64,000 bases of DNA from Galbula dea (GCA_013399015.1 VWZX01009115.1:1-64000); one strand, 5' to 3'. Counted from the stretch's first letter, positions 31,701 through 42,878 are shown. Translations and numbers: made by a program. Notes: generated by a model not told the origin, from the letters alone.

Positions 31701-34700
31701 AAACAAAGAAACTAACCCTCTGAATTGATCTGCTATTATTTTAGGCCTGTAAAATTAACATGTCATTTCCACATGTGCCTGTGACCTGTAGACTAGCCAG
31801 ACCTCTGCCAGCTTCTGCTGCAGACAACCTGCATCATTCTGAAGGCTCAGTTGCCTGCAAAATGAATTCCCAAAGTGGCTTAACCAGAGGTGAAGGCTGG
31901 AAAAGCTTGCTAGTCATACATGAAGATAACTTATGGTTTTCTAGTACAAATTGTAATGGAGCACTGTCCAAATTAGCTGGAAAGAGAGCTCCAGTGTCTC
32001 TGGCAAACATGCCAAGATTGCTGACTGTGCACTGAACTGCTCATGATGGCTTCCTCAACACACTTAGTGAGAAGAAGGATCAGGTACAGACAGCAGCTCA
32101 AGTATTTGCAGCTGGTATGTGTCACAGCTGGTATGGTCTGTGGTGGGAGTTGGAAGGGACCTCTGGGGGTCATCCAGTTCAACCCCCCTGCTCCAGCAGG
32201 GTCACCCACAGCAGGTTACCCAAAATCACCTCCAGGTGGGGCTGGAATCTCTCCACAGAAGGAGACTCCACAACCTCTCTGGGCAGCCTGGGCCAGGCCT
32301 CTGACACCTTAACAGCAAAGAAGTTTTTCCTCCTGTTCAGGTGGAACCTCCTGGGCTCCAGTTTGTGCCCAATGCCCCTTGGGCTGTCCCTGGGCACCAC
32401 TGAGCAGAGGCTGGCCCCAGCCTCTTACCCTCACCCTTCAGACTCAGCATTGAGCAGATCCCTCTGGGGCTGCTCTTCTCTCCAGGCTAAGCAGCCCCAG
32501 GGCTCTCAGCCTTTCCTCCTGCCAGAGATGCTCCAGTGCCCTCAGCATCTCTGTAGCCTTCTCTACACTCTCTTCATCAGTTCTTTGTCTCTCTTTAAGT
32601 GGGGAGCCCAGAACTGAACACCCTACTCCAGCTGTGGCCTGACTAGGGCAGAGTAGAGGGGGAGGAGAACCTCCAACCTCCTAGTCACACTTTTCTTCAT
32701 GCACCCCAGGAGACCACCAGCCTTCTTGGCTACAAGAGCACTCTAGTAGCTCACTGCATCTAACAAGAGGCAACCCAAATTTTGCCAATATACCAGCACA
32801 GAGCTCATGGAAAAGGTGCTTGGCTCTCCCCAGAAATCAAAGCATTCTATGTGCCACTACTCTTACAGTTCCCTGAACCTTCTTAATGCCCCCTAGGTGA
32901 GTCAGGCAGGTGAGTCACTGTGTTACCTGTGCTGCCATTCCCAGGCCTGCCCCTCTGCTGAAGAATGCTCAGTTGTCTGACTCCAAGGTCCGGGAGCTGT
33001 ACCTGCAGATCATCCAGTACATGAGGAGGATGTATCAAGATGCCAGACTTGTTCATGCAGATCTCAGTGAATTCAACATGCTGTATGTTTTTCCATCTGC
33101 CTCTGAATTGTGACAGCTACCATGGATGCATTGGCAGCCTCTCTTGAGTACTGCTCTACCTTGAAGGGAGGGTGGGGTCCTTTCTGTGGCTGGGTTTTGT
33201 AACTTCTGGTAGCTTTGAAACCAGCTCTGAGCTTTCTCTGTTCAAAAATAAAATAACTAAGAAAGGAAGGAAAAAAAAAAGGGGGGGGGGCAAAACCAAC
33301 ACAAAACCCCTCAAACTAAACCCTTCAAGTGGAGGAAAAATTACTAAAGTATCTTTTCCTTTGCTTTCCCTGCCCCCCCAACCCATAACACTGCTTTTTG
33401 GGGTCACAGAAAGACTTTTTCTGCTTTTTGTGATCACAAGAAGACTCTTTTTTTCTGGTGTAGAATAATAATGCAGCTTGTGTGGAGGAGGGAAAGGATT
33501 GACCCCAAAGCAGCCACCTTGGCTGTAATGTGCAAGGTGCATGTTAGGGAAATACGCTCAGATTGGTTGCTGATTCTTCACTTTGAAGCACACTCTGCTC
33601 CCTGCCCCTCAGTAATCTCCCATGCAGCAGCAGTGGGGTTGGTGCAGCTCTGGTGTGTTGCAGGTACCACAGTGGGGCTGTGTACATCATTGATGTGTCT
33701 CAGTCTGTGGAGCACGACCACCCCCATGCGCTGGAGTTCCTGCGGAAGGACTGTGCCAACGTTAACGGTGAGTGGCCTGGCCTTCAGCTCCTGCTCTGGC
33801 ACACAGTTGCTTGGTTTAGGAGCTGTGTTCACCTGTGCTGCTTCAGGGGTAACTGACTGCATAGACTCTCAAACTTCCATTAAAAGAGAACCATAGACTC
33901 TACCCAAAAAGTCTGTCCCCATTGTTCTGAAAGGCTGCCAGAAGCTCTCCCTGGAGCCTTCTCTTCTCCAGGCTGAACAGCCCCATCTCTCTCAGCCTGT
34001 CCTCACAGCAGAGGGCTTCCAGCCCTCAGATCATTTCTGTGGCCTTCTCTGGCCCTGCTCCACCAGGTCCATGTCTCTCCTGTGCTGAGGACTCCAGAGC
34101 TGGCCCCAGCACTGCAGGTGAGGGTTGCACCCTCTGGATGCTACTATCCAACCAATTCCTTATGCACTAAACAGTCTCTGCATCAAATCCAGATCTCCAA
34201 TTTAGAGAGAAGGGAACTGAGTCAGAGGCTTTACAGAAGATCCTGTCCTAGGCTCTCCTGACTCCCTCAAGGAGCAGTGTACTGTGCCAGAGTTCAGAAG
34301 GGTGGAGCCCTCTTTGCTAGAAATCACCTGGCCAAAATGAGTCACCTGGCTCAACCTTAGATCTACCAGAGATGGGAGATCAGTCCCAGTTTGATTAGGG
34401 ATCAGTCCCAGTCTGCAGCAGTGCCCAGTCCAGTCTTAACTTCCCTTACTGAAGAGACTTCACAGACAAACTGATGTGTGGCACAGACACTGGCTGGGAG
34501 AACATGCAGTGAACTGCAGAAAGTGCAGCCCTGAGAAGAGACTGAGCTTGGAAGGGAAATCCCTGAACAGAATTAGTTCTGTTCTAGCTCAAACCAAGAC
34601 AGTTTAGGTGCCTTCCCCCTCCCCCCCTTTTTAAGGTGCCTTCGTGGGTGCTTCTGTTTTTCTCTGGCAAAACTGTGAGGACTCCTTTCTTTACTCTTTG

Positions 34701-37700
34701 AAACACACTTTTCACCTTAACCATTGCAAATACTGCACCTGTCTGACAGTGTTCACTTCTTAGCCCCTACTGCACTAGGTTTGGCTCCTGCTGCAGTTGA
34801 TGTGGCTTTTCTCTTTACCCAGTGTTCTCCTTTCAGTACTTGTTAGATCTGAAGGTGACTTCGGGCCAGCTGAAATTCCACTGTTCACCTGCTAACTAAC
34901 CCCAGTCTGATGCAGTGTGTGCTGCTGAGACTTTCCCCAGTCAGCAGGGCCATTGGCTGGCTGGAAGTGTCACTTGAACATCCTGACTGCATCTCTGACA
35001 TGGAATGACTTCCAGTCTTTGGCTCTCTCCTTCTTTCCTGGTAGACTTCTTCCAGAAGCACAACGTGGCAGTGATGACTGTGAGGGAGCTCTTTGAGTTT
35101 ATTACTGATCCTTCCATCACAAGTGAGAACATTGATGACTACCTGTCCAAGGTGAGACCTCATGGCCCTCTTGCTTAAAACACTCCAGTCAGCTCTAGTC
35201 CAAGCTCCTTCATCTCCTTTCCTCTACATCCTGGTTTTGTTATGCTGGGGCTTCAGAAGTGCATCCAGGGCTCTGCCGTTTAAGCATTATAGGATGGCAG
35301 CACTTTCATTCTGTGTTTCCTCCGAGGTTGATCATGACAGCTCAACTGTCTGCTTCAGAGGGTACTCAGACCAGGATGCTTTCAGTTAGTTCTCTCTTGC
35401 ACTGGGGAGCCCAGATGTGTCCTTCCTGCTGTACTGGGGCTGAATGAGACAGAGCTGTGCTCTGTTACTTGTGTTCCTCTGACCTGCTGAGAAGAGCCGA
35501 GTTCCAGTCCTGAGCACTGCTTGTTGTGCTGTTGGGGCCTGTGGTCATGGTGGGCTTGCCATAATTTGGTCTGGATGAGCAGCAAGTTTGTTTTCCTGCT
35601 GTTAATAAAGCAGATCTGAGAGAGCTTCACAGTAGTGTTGGGCACCTTTAGGTGTTGCTCCAGGCAGTGCTGGAGGGAAAGCTGGAGTATTGGTGATTGT
35701 GTGGAGTACAGGGATGGGAATGGTTAGCTGGTTTCAGGGGTGTGATTCTGAAGAGCAGTCACTTTGTATTGTGTTACATTTCTTTAGGCAATGGAAATAG
35801 CCTCAAAAAGAACAGAGGAGGAAAGATCCAGTCAAGATAAAGTGGATGAGGAAGTAAGTGAGGATTTTTCTTCCTGCTCTGAAATGAATATTAACCTTGT
35901 AACCTCTTCTGAACAATGAAGCACGTGCTGGTTGCTTTTCCAGATGTACAGTTGGTAAGCAAAAGGTTGGGTGTGATCCTGAGATGCCTAGTTGAGATGT
36001 GAAGTACCAAGGGATGCCATGTGTAAAAGGTGCCAGGGATCCAGTGGTGGGAGGCAAATGTTCCACTTCCCAAGCCAAGGTGTTTGCTTGTAGCTGGGTG
36101 CCTGGGTGGGCTGTCCACTTCAGGTGCAGTTAGCCACAAAACCAGTGGAGAGATCTGATGGTGCCGGGGGTTTTGGACCTGTGATGCAGAAGCAGGAGAT
36201 TTGGAGACATGCCTTGTCCTAACAGTGTATCTGGCACCAGTCCTAGTCTAACTTGGTTCCTCCATGTACTGTTCCTCTCCCTTGCTTCTACATCAAGTGC
36301 AGGCATTTTGGGTCCATTACTGATGATGTTCTGGAAGAGTTGAAACAAAAAAGCAATCCCAACCCCCCTCTCTGGGCTGAGCAGACTTTGTATCAGTGAG
36401 CAGCTGTTGGGGTTCACCTGTTGGTGTCTCCTTTCCCTCTCAGGTGTTCAAGAAGGCTTACATCCCTCGAACCTTGACTGAGGTGAAGAACTACGAGAGG
36501 GATGTGGATATAATGATGAAACTGAAAGAGGAGGACATGGCACTGAATATCCAGCAAGATAATGTGAGTAGGCATGCTGAGGCAGGGTGAAAACAGGAGG
36601 AGGGAGTGAGAATTCTTCCTGGGAGCTGACAGCAACAGCAGAAGCCTTGCTACCAAGATGTGGAGTGCTGAATCTAGTGTCCTACTTGAGAATCCTCTGG
36701 TTGGTTTTAATGCTGACATTGGGTGGGCTTCCTGTTGGGTTCCTGTTGGCTTTCAGGTGCTTTTGTGAGGTTATTTTCTCTGACCACGAATATTTAAGAC
36801 TCATGTTTTGATAACTGTCATTTTCTTTCTCTCTCCCTGGGTGTAGATTCTCTACCAGACTGTGACAGGGCTGAAGAAGGATTTGTCTGGTGTTCAGAGG
36901 GTGAGAGGCTCTTGTTGAAATCCTTCCTTGTGCCTGTTTTCAGATGAAGTGTTGATAAGGAGTGCAGAGAATACCTTGTCTAGAAGCCTCCTGGTTGCAG
37001 AGTGACCACTTATGTCCAGGATGGGTCTGGCATGACAGTGTCTGCACACCACCTGAGCTGCTTCCCTGCCTTGAGGCTGATGCAGAGTTGGTTGAGAATG
37101 AAAGTAAAATCTTTGCTATGGCCTTGATCTCTAAAGTGCATCTGGGAGAGGTTTTGTTATCCTCTGAGGTGGGGAGGAGGGAAGATGTTTTCCAATTATG
37201 GGAAATCTAATTGATTGTAGCCTGACTTCAAGCTTTGCTATGTTCAGAGTAGCTTTGCTGTAACTATTGTGCACAGAGCAACCCTGCAGTATAAGGCATA
37301 GAACCATAGAATCATTAAGGTTGGAAAAGACCTCTGAGATCATCAACCCCAACCATGAAGCAGCCACTGCCAAATCACCACTAAACTGTGTCCATAAGTG
37401 CCACATCTAGCTGGTTTTGAAGCCCTCCAGGGATGGTGACTCCACCACTGCCCTGGGCAGCCTGGGCCAATGCTTAACCACTCCTTCAGGGAAGAAATTG
37501 TTGCTGATATCCAACCCAATCCCTTGGTGCCACTTCAGGCCATTTCCTTTCCTTCTTGCAGCAGTTTCTTTGCAGCAGATTTTGTTTCATACATAGGTGT
37601 GTGTATATTGTCATGAGGCTGCTTTGTTTTGGTTTGCTGTACTTCTCTCTCACTGGATCTTGCAGATTCCTGCACTGCTTGAAAAGGAGTCAGAGGAGTC

Positions 37701-38895
37701 AGGAACAGGCTCTGAGGATGATGCTGGCAGCTCAGAGGACGCAGATTCAGGCTGTAAAGAATTTATACATCCCAAAGACAAACCAGCTGAAGTTACTGTG
37801 GACAAGAAGGTCAGCTCGGCCAGGAAATGTTTGGGTTTCCCACCTCTGCTTATGTGAGAGGAACAAATCCAAGCTTAGTTCTGAGTGGTTATTGCTGCTG
37901 CTTGTCAGAAACAAGCCCTGGGTTTTTCCTGTGGTGGAGAGTGAGAGCAGAGAAAGGGAATTTCTCTGTGGGTACTTTATTCATGGTGTGTCAGTGGGGA
38001 GGAAGAGGTAACAACTCTCTGTAGCCTGCACAAGGCTAGAAGAGAGATCTCTGCTGGGACTTTGAAGGCTGCCCAAAGCAGAATTGAGTGAGGCCTGGGC
38101 AGCTCCTGCAGTGCCTCTGGCTACTCTCCCAGCTTTGTTGTAGTGGTCCCTGCTTCATTTTGCCTGGGAATCTGAGAGCACTTGATCCTCTGTAAAACTA
38201 GAGCTGTGATGCCAGTGTTTATGCTCCAGTGGCTTTTGCAGTGCTGTCAGTACAGACTGGCTAGCTGTGCTGGGGACAAGAGGTGTTACGCAGTCATGCA
38301 AAGGGATTGTGGTTTGGGTTTTGTTTGCCTTTCCTGCCAATCCTGGTGATGCTCAGCTTGCCCTGAGTTGCTAGCAGTTCCTGGAGCAGTATCTCTGCAT
38401 GGCTTAGAGAAACACATCCTGTAGTAGCCCTGTGGGTGGCAGAAAACCTCCCTCAGACACCCTGTTGTAGTCTTAGGTGTAAATAGCCTGGGTCAAGTGC
38501 TTCTTGTTCCCTTTCTACAAAGGCTGCAAGAAAGTAGGGCTTTAACTAGCTTGACCTTTGCCTTGTCATTGCCAGGGTGCAGCTCTGGGCTCCCCCTCCA
38601 GGCTGTGCTTCTCTCTCCCTTTCCCCTCACCATTCCTAGTGATGATCTTACTGATTTGTTTGCTCTCTTCCTCATTACCACACCACAGGAAAAGGAGGTA
38701 ACTGGTTAATGTAACAATTGATTGCCCTGCTCAGAACCTCTCCTTGCTGCTGGGTTTAAGTTAATGATATCTGGTCCTTTCTAGGAGAGGAAGAAGATGG
38801 TTAAAGAAGCCCAGAGAGAGAAGAGGAAAAGCAAAATCCCCAAGCATGTGAAGAAGAGAAAAGAAAAGACTGCAAAGATGAAGAAAGGCAAATGA
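22727..38895 (+). CDS. RIOK1: RIOK1: RIO kinase 1, 17 coding exons, 564 aa
   Basis: RIOK1 is an atypical RIO-family kinase/ATPase that acts in the cytoplasm on late pre-40S particles and also serves as a PRMT5 adaptor. Exons: 22727-22797, 24039-24240, 25352-25442, 26611-26680, 27103-27145, 27739-27831, 28518-28630, 28751-28831, 29366-29452, 30761-30898, 33664-33767, 35045-35151, 35788-35853, 36444-36563, 36847-36900, 37666-37809, 38785-38895. They sum to 1,695 nt with consistent phases and GT/AG borders (human 568 aa). Visible: PRMT5-binding motif GQFDDAD (residues 14-20), acidic stretch about 53-75, P-loop STGKEANVY (186-194), catalytic Lys in AIKIYK (K207), catalytic loop LVHADLSEFN (D323, N328), metal-binding YIIDVSQ (D340) and a Lys/Arg-rich tail (529-564). 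The start has a good Kozak context (G at -3 and +4). Exons 9 and 10 occur twice in the assembly, and the exon list uses copy 1. Confidence 0.98.
23096..23650 (-). mobile_element. CR1 LINE fragment in RIOK1 intron 1
   Basis: Reverse-orientation tail: CATCTAGTCCAACTCCCC, CTGCTAAAGCAGGGTCGC, GAGACTCCACAGCCTCTC, TGTGCCCAGTACCCCTTGGG, CTCAGCATTGATCAGATCC, CTTCTCCAGGCTAAGCAGCC, ending at GGGCAGAGTAGAGGGGGAGG. It starts only about 300 bp after exon 1 and is antisense to RIOK1. Confidence 0.92.
25842..26262 (-). mobile_element. CR1 LINE fragment in RIOK1 intron 3
   Basis: Reverse-orientation tail from GGGGTTGGAAGGGACCTCTG through CAACCTCCCTGCTAAAGC, TCCACAACCTCTCTGGGAAG, GGTTCCAGTTGGTGCCCAG and CTCAGCACTGATCAGATCC to GATGCTCCAATACCCTCAGC. 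It lies about 400 bp downstream of exon 3. Confidence 0.93.
27402..27540 (-). mobile_element. CR1 LINE with internal deletion in RIOK1 intron 5
   Basis: The terminal part (AATCATAGTCATTAAGGTTGG, AAAGACCTCAAAGAT) is joined directly to a much more internal CR1 block (TTGCAGAGAGGGAGAAGG, CTTCTCCAGGCTAACCAACC, CCCTCAGCTGCTCATG). About 300 bp of the usual tail between them is missing. Confidence 0.85.
28172..28275 (-). mobile_element. CR1 LINE 3' stub in RIOK1 intron 6
   Basis: Degraded reverse-orientation tail: ATGGAATCCTCGAACCCC, TTGGGTTGGAGGAGACC, AAGATCATTGAGTTCCAGG, GCCAGGTCACCACTAAAC. It matches the subfamily seen at 37,296 and 51,112. Confidence 0.75.
28924..31106 (+). repeat. Copy 1 of a 2,183-bp direct duplication containing RIOK1 exons 9 and 10
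   Basis: Every base I compared from 28,924 matches the segment 2,184 bp to the right. The two differences seen are 28,926 (A, versus G at 31,110) and 29,027 (A, versus G at 31,211). The copy ends at A10G10 directly against an N at 31,107. Contents: end of intron 8, exon 9 (29366-29452), intron 9 with a CR1, exon 10 (30761-30898) and the start of intron 10. It is most likely unmerged contig ends or haplotypes rather than a genomic duplication. Confidence 0.95.
29955..30712 (-). mobile_element. CR1 LINE in RIOK1 intron 9 (copy 1), with a non-canonical 5' extension
   Basis: The CR1 tail runs from GGGAGTTGGAAGGGACCTCT through CTGGTGCC-type blocks to about 30,545. It is followed by about 170 bp that are not standard CR1 tail but recur in reverse at 46,880-47,060: AAAAGGTGCTTGGCTC, CAAAGCATTCTATGTGCC and TACAGTTCCCTGAACC. 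The element is antisense to RIOK1 and ends within 50 bp of exon 10. The 166-codon open frame at 29933-30433 lies across it and is not a gene. Confidence 0.9.
31107..31107. other. Single-N assembly gap
   Basis: One N follows the A10G10 run that ends duplicate copy 1 and precedes the first base of copy 2. A lone N at exactly this junction is the signature of two contigs placed end to end without merging their overlap. Confidence 0.95.
31550..31636 (+). other. RIOK1: Duplicated RIOK1 exon 9 (probable assembly artefact)
   Basis: Identical in sequence to 29366-29452, with intact AG and GT borders. It begins and ends in phase 2. If spliced after exon 10 it stays in frame, the joining codon becoming CTG (Leu) instead of AGG (Arg). 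Confidence 0.9.
32139..32896 (-). mobile_element. CR1 LINE in duplicated intron 9 (copy 2)
   Basis: Same element as at 29,955-30,712, shifted by 2,184 bp with no difference seen. It should be counted once if the duplication is an artefact. Confidence 0.9.
32945..33082 (+). other. RIOK1: Duplicated RIOK1 exon 10 (probable assembly artefact)
   Basis: Identical to 30761-30898 and encodes the catalytic loop HADLSEFN again. Together with exon 9' it would add 75 codons in frame (639 aa in total). This copy is the one continuous with intron 10 and exon 11, so real transcripts should use one exon 9/10 pair only. Confidence 0.9.
33893..34135 (-). mobile_element. CR1 LINE internal fragment in RIOK1 intron 11
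   Basis: Reverse-orientation internal CR1 blocks without the usual 3' end: GAAAGGCTGCCAGAAGCTC, GAGCCTTCTCTTCTCCAGG, CTGTCCTCACAGCAGAGG, CTGCTCCACCAGGTCCATG, AGAGCTGGCCCCAGCACTGC. It belongs to the subfamily of 41,552 and 59,668. Confidence 0.88.
37296..37556 (-). mobile_element. CR1 LINE 3' fragment in RIOK1 intron 15
   Basis: Reverse orientation with an intact terminal repeat: CATAGAACCATAGAATCATT, then AAGGTTGGAAAAGACCTCTG, CCACTGCCAAATCACCACT, GGGATGGTGACTCCACCACT and CTTCAGGGAAGAAATTG. It lies about 110 bp upstream of exon 16. Confidence 0.93.
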
Positions 38896-38968
38896 AAATC
38901 AGCTTTGGCTTGGGGAAAGGGATGGTTTCTTGGGGTTATTTAGTCACCCTCTGTTTTTCTTTTCCAAA

Positions 38969-38974
38969 ATTAAA
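38969..38974 (+). terminator. RIOK1: RIOK1 polyadenylation signal ATTAAA
   Basis: ATTAAA lies 73 bp after the RIOK1 stop, followed by T-rich sequence (TTTATTTATCT). This gives a very short 3' UTR of about 100 nt, which fits the compact, highly expressed type of gene. Confidence 0.7.
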
Positions 38975-38999
38975 AATCCTTTATTTATCTCCATCCAGT

Positions 39000-40330
39000 G
39001 TTACCTCTGAGGGTGCCTCTGGTCCTAACAGGATGTCACTGTTTGAGCAGACTGGGTAGGAGAGAGGGAGTTAGCACTTGTGCTCTGCATTGGAACTCAA
39101 GGCTGTGGAAGGACTTGTGCTGCTGGGAAGCAGCTCCGGTGTTTGCTCAGCCTGTGAGAGCTGGGGTGGAATGTGGCCTTACCTCGAGGGGAAGAGAGGG
39201 GGCAGCCTCTGCCTTGGCAGAGGAGGGAGGAGAAGGAGGTACAAGACCTACATGCAGAGGTGAAGGAGCGCTGTTGCTGGTCGTTTGTCTCCACACCAAG
39301 GGCTGAGATGCTGCCAGGTGGCTGCTGACATGATTTCTTGCTGTCCTTTGCCATCGTGGGAGCTTGCACAGTGCCACAGTCGGGCAGAGGTGGCCTTGGG
39401 GACAGCTGCCCTGACTCTGGTTGTGTTCCTAGGTGCAGTGCTGAAGGTGCTGGAAGAGCAGCAGCTTTGTGCCCTCTGCCCTTGAGTTCCCATTGTGTCA
39501 GGAGTTCTGACAAGGCTGTGCTGTGTGCATCTGCAGCAGCAGCTGTGCTGCAGGAAGGTGTGGGTAGGGCTTAGGTTTGTGGAGGTGGGCTTGTGTCTGA
39601 GCTCTTGCCTTCCTCCAGCAACAGGTTGTGCATTGGGCAGACCTCGGTGGTTTTGGTGAAGTGTGGGCTAAGCATAAGTGGATCTTGAAGTTGTGTGCTT
39701 TAACTTCATAGAGCTCTTGACTCCACCAGGAAACTTCTCTGTCTGCTCAGTGTGAGGCCAGGGATTAGCAGACACAAGACACAACCTTCTCTTCACTGGG
39801 GCTGGGTGCTCTGAAGACAAGGATAGATGCTAGTTCATGGCAAAGAGCCTGGAAGCCCCAGAGCCAGTGTGTGAGTGTCTCACTGGGGGTGTGATTGCCT
39901 CCTTCACCTGAGGAGACACTTCAGAGGAGGGAGGCTACCATCATCTGTGCTTGAGGGAAAAGATGTCCCAGCCCACAGAACCTTGTCTTCCCTCCAGGCT
40001 GTGTCTGATCACGTTGGCCTAGCTCTAGCCATCCTGGAGCATGAAGGTGATCCTGAGTCAGTCATTTAGGGTTGGAACCTTGCTTGCAGTGGTGTGCAGC
40101 AGGAGTGTCTGTGCAGGCTGTGCAGAGCGCGAGCTATCTGCCTCTGGCTGTTCTATCCAGGCCATGTTTCCCTACTCGGGGGGGTTGCAGAGCACCTGAA
40201 GTGGAGCATAGCAGAGGAGCCCATGTTGGGCAAGTGCAGATGGCCTGGGGATAGCTCTTGCAGCTGGATAGGCACTTGTTGAGGTGGGCTGTGAGGGCAG
40301 TTCCTGTGTCCTGGCCATTGCCAGCTTGAG
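39000..40330. other. Intergenic sequence downstream of RIOK1
   Basis: Moderately GC-rich unique sequence without CR1. Several short open frames overlap on both strands (138 codons at most, minus 39097-39513), but none has a recognisable domain or start context. I see no gene. Confidence 0.5.
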
Positions 40331-40558
40331 ATCATAGAATCCTTAAGGATGGAAAAGGCCTCTAAGATCAAGTCCAGCTGTTAACCCAACACCACCGTGC
40401 CACTCAACTGTGTCACAAAGTGCCATGCCTACATGGGGTTTTTAATCTTTCCAGGGCTGGTGACTCCACCTCTGCCCTGGGCAGCCTGTGCTGTGTCTAA
40501 CCACTCTTGCAGGGAAGAAATTGGTCTGATATCCAGCCTTCATCTCCACTGATGCAAC
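40331..40558 (-). mobile_element. CR1 LINE 3' fragment
   Basis: Reverse-orientation tail: ATCATAGAATCCTTAAGGATGG, AAAGGCCTCTAAGATCAAG, CACTCAACTGTGTCACAAAG, GGTGACTCCACCTCTGCCC, AGGGAAGAAATTGGTCTG. Confidence 0.92.
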
Positions 40559-41551
40559 TTGAGTTTGTGGGCTGTGACTCCTGGAGGTGACCCTGAGAGG
40601 TTATACCTCAGTGGTGAGGCTGAATTGTGGGGAGGTGATGTCTAACCCTAGGACTGAGGATTCCCTTCTGTTGGCTGCAGACCTGTTCCTCCCCTGCTCA
40701 CTGGGTGTTGTAGTCTCAGAGTGATGCATCCAGATTGACTGTTTTATTTTTCCCTGTTTGAACATCTGTACTGAGGTCGTGGCAGAAACCTGATTGCTTT
40801 GTCCCTGTGGCTTTGGGGATGTTTCTCCAAGCCAGGCTTTTCATCTTGTCTGCTGTTTTTTCAAAGCATCTATGGTTTGTTAGCTGTTTTCTCTGCAAAT
40901 GGGTTAGAGGCCAGTTCTGGCAGGGGTTTCTACAGCTGCCACAGCATGCTTAACTGGTAGCTGCATCAGTACCTCTTTCTGACTAGAGCAGGAACACCAA
41001 ACACCTGCAGTGCCTCTCTAGGTAGAATTCTGCATTGGCAATGATATTCTGTTTTAATTTAAAGAGCATCTTGACTTCAAGCTGAAGGCAAAATGTTTGA
41101 CCACATCTTAACGTGCTGCCTGCAGCTCCTGTCTCTGCACTGGCCCAGGGATGGAGCAGCTGCTTGCTGGAGAGAGGCTGAGGAACCTGAGGGAGATTCC
41201 CCCATGTGGAGGGGAGAAAGGAAAGCAGCAACATGAGAGAGGTTTAAGAAATCATCAAAATGGACAACATGCAGCAGTGATCATCAGCCAACCCTGCAAA
41301 TAGTAGAGGTAAAAGGACTTCGGTGAAACTAGTGGAGGATGGGTTTCAAACAGGCAAGAGAAGGGGCTGTATGCAGAGGGCAGGCCGTTGGGGGCTGCAG
41401 CAGGGTGCTACTGGGGCTGTTTGCACCAGGGCAGGTAAGTGCAGGCTGAAAATCAGTCATCTGATCTGAGATGCTGTTAATTTGAGAACCATTTGTAGTT
41501 TTTAGAACAGGTTGAGCATATGAAAGGCACCCCTGGACCTCTGCTATGGCA

Positions 41552-42120
41552 GAGAATCACAGACTGGTTTGGGGTAGAAGAGACCTTTCAAGGTCATCTA
41601 GTCCAACCCCCCTGAAGTCATCAGGGACATCTGCAACTAGAGCAGGTTGCTCACAGCCCCAAACAGCCTGACCTGGAATGGTCCCAGGGATGGGACATCT
41701 CCCACCTCTCTGGGCAACCTGGGCAAGGGTCTCACCACCCTCACTGTAAAACATTTCCTCCTATCTAGTCTAAATCTCCTCTTTCAGTTTCAAACCATCA
41801 GCCCTTGTCCTGTCCCAACAAGCCCTGCTAGAAAATACCTCCTCATCTTTATTCCAGGTCCCTGTAAGTACTGAAAGCTGCCAGAAGGTCTCCCTGGAGC
41901 CTTCTCTCCTCCAGGTTGAACAACCCCAACTCTCTCAGCCTGTCGTCACAGCAGAGGGCTTGCAGCCCTCATATCATTTCTGTGGCCTCCTCTGGCCCTG
42001 CTCCACCAGGTCCATGTCTCTCCTGTGCTGAGGACACCAGAGCTGGCCCCAGCACTGCAGGTGAGGTCTGATGAGAGCAGGGGGGGCAGAATCCCCTCCC
42101 TCAACCTGCTTGCCACAGTT
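41552..42120 (-). mobile_element. CR1 LINE fragment (about 570 bp)
   Basis: Reverse orientation, third subfamily: GAATCACAGACTGGTTTGGG, TTTCAAGGTCATCTAGTCC, GAAGTCATCAGGGACATCTG, AGAGCAGGTTGCTCACAGCC, TCCCAGGGATGGGACATCTC, CCTTGTCCTGTCCCAACAAG, TCACAGCAGAGGGCTTGC. It shares its layout with 59,668-60,245. Confidence 0.93.
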
Positions 42121-42842
42121 TAGTGACATTTGAAAGCTTAAGTATGTGGAGTGGGAGTAGTTACAGCTCTGCCGTCAAAGACACAAATGTACCTACCCAT
42201 CCTGGCTTCCAGGGCATTCCCAAGTACTCTTAAGTTCCTGCTCTCTACCTAGGAGAGGTACAAGGCGGGGAGGACTGGAAGGGAGACACTCCTAGCTAAG
42301 TTCCAAAAAGGTTTCAGTGAAGTGTTTTGAGTTTTTTGGGAGGGTTCCCCCCGCCGCCCTCTCCTGAAGTCCCCCAGTTTCCATGCTGAGCAGTTGACAC
42401 CAGGCTGTGTCTCAGTTCTGAGGCCTGTGCCAGGCTGCTCTGAATTTTTTGCTTCTTCCAGACTACAGATTTTCTTTTATGTAGTAAGAGAAGCCCTGGC
42501 AGGTGGAGGTTTGTGGAGTTGGTTTCCCTGTGATGAAGCCAGTAAAACCAGCTCTGCATGTAAGGATCTGCCTCCTTAGAGGGTTTTCATTTCTGTGCTG
42601 ACATAGTTGGATTAACCAATGCACAACTAGCTGTGGCAGGCTGCATGGCTTTGCTTTTGGCATGTGTGCTCAGGCAAGAGTCACACCTGGGATCCTTTGA
42701 GATGGAGGAGAAGGGAGGCCAGTGTTTTCGGAGGACCAGTGTGCCCTGTGGTTTTTGGTCACAGCTAGTGGAGAAGCTAATGCTGGAGAGCAAAGACAAG
42801 AGGTTGGATTGCTTACCTGGCTCTTCACAGGACATCAGAGTG

Positions 42843-42878
42843 TTGGGGCTTGGAAGGGACCTCTGGAGATCATCTGGG
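42843..42878 (-). mobile_element. Short CR1-like 3' stub
   Basis: GGGGCTTGGAAGGGACCTCT followed by GGAGATCATCTGG resembles the last 35 bp of a reverse-oriented CR1. It is too short to be certain. Confidence 0.5.

Larger units (their letters stand above)
31108..33290 (+). repeat. Copy 2 of the 2,183-bp direct duplication (RIOK1 exons 9' and 10')
   Basis: The offset from copy 1 is exactly 2,184 bp throughout, so no indels exist between the copies. It contains a second exon 9 (31550-31636), a second CR1 (32,139-32,896) and a second exon 10 (32945-33082). After A10G10 the sequence continues uniquely (CAAAACCAACAC...), whereas copy 1 stops at the N. Copy 2 is therefore the one joined to the rest of intron 10. 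Confidence 0.95.

Noticed and set aside
28924..33290. Genuine tandem exon duplication giving a RIOK1 with two catalytic loops
   Set aside because: Possible by phase, but the lone N at the exact junction, the homopolymer break, near-perfect identity and absence of indels favour an assembly artefact. Kept as a finding, not as biology.
34370..34430. Short direct repeat of GATCAGTCCCAGT in RIOK1 intron 11
   Set aside because: Two imperfect copies only; ordinary local duplication with no sign of function.
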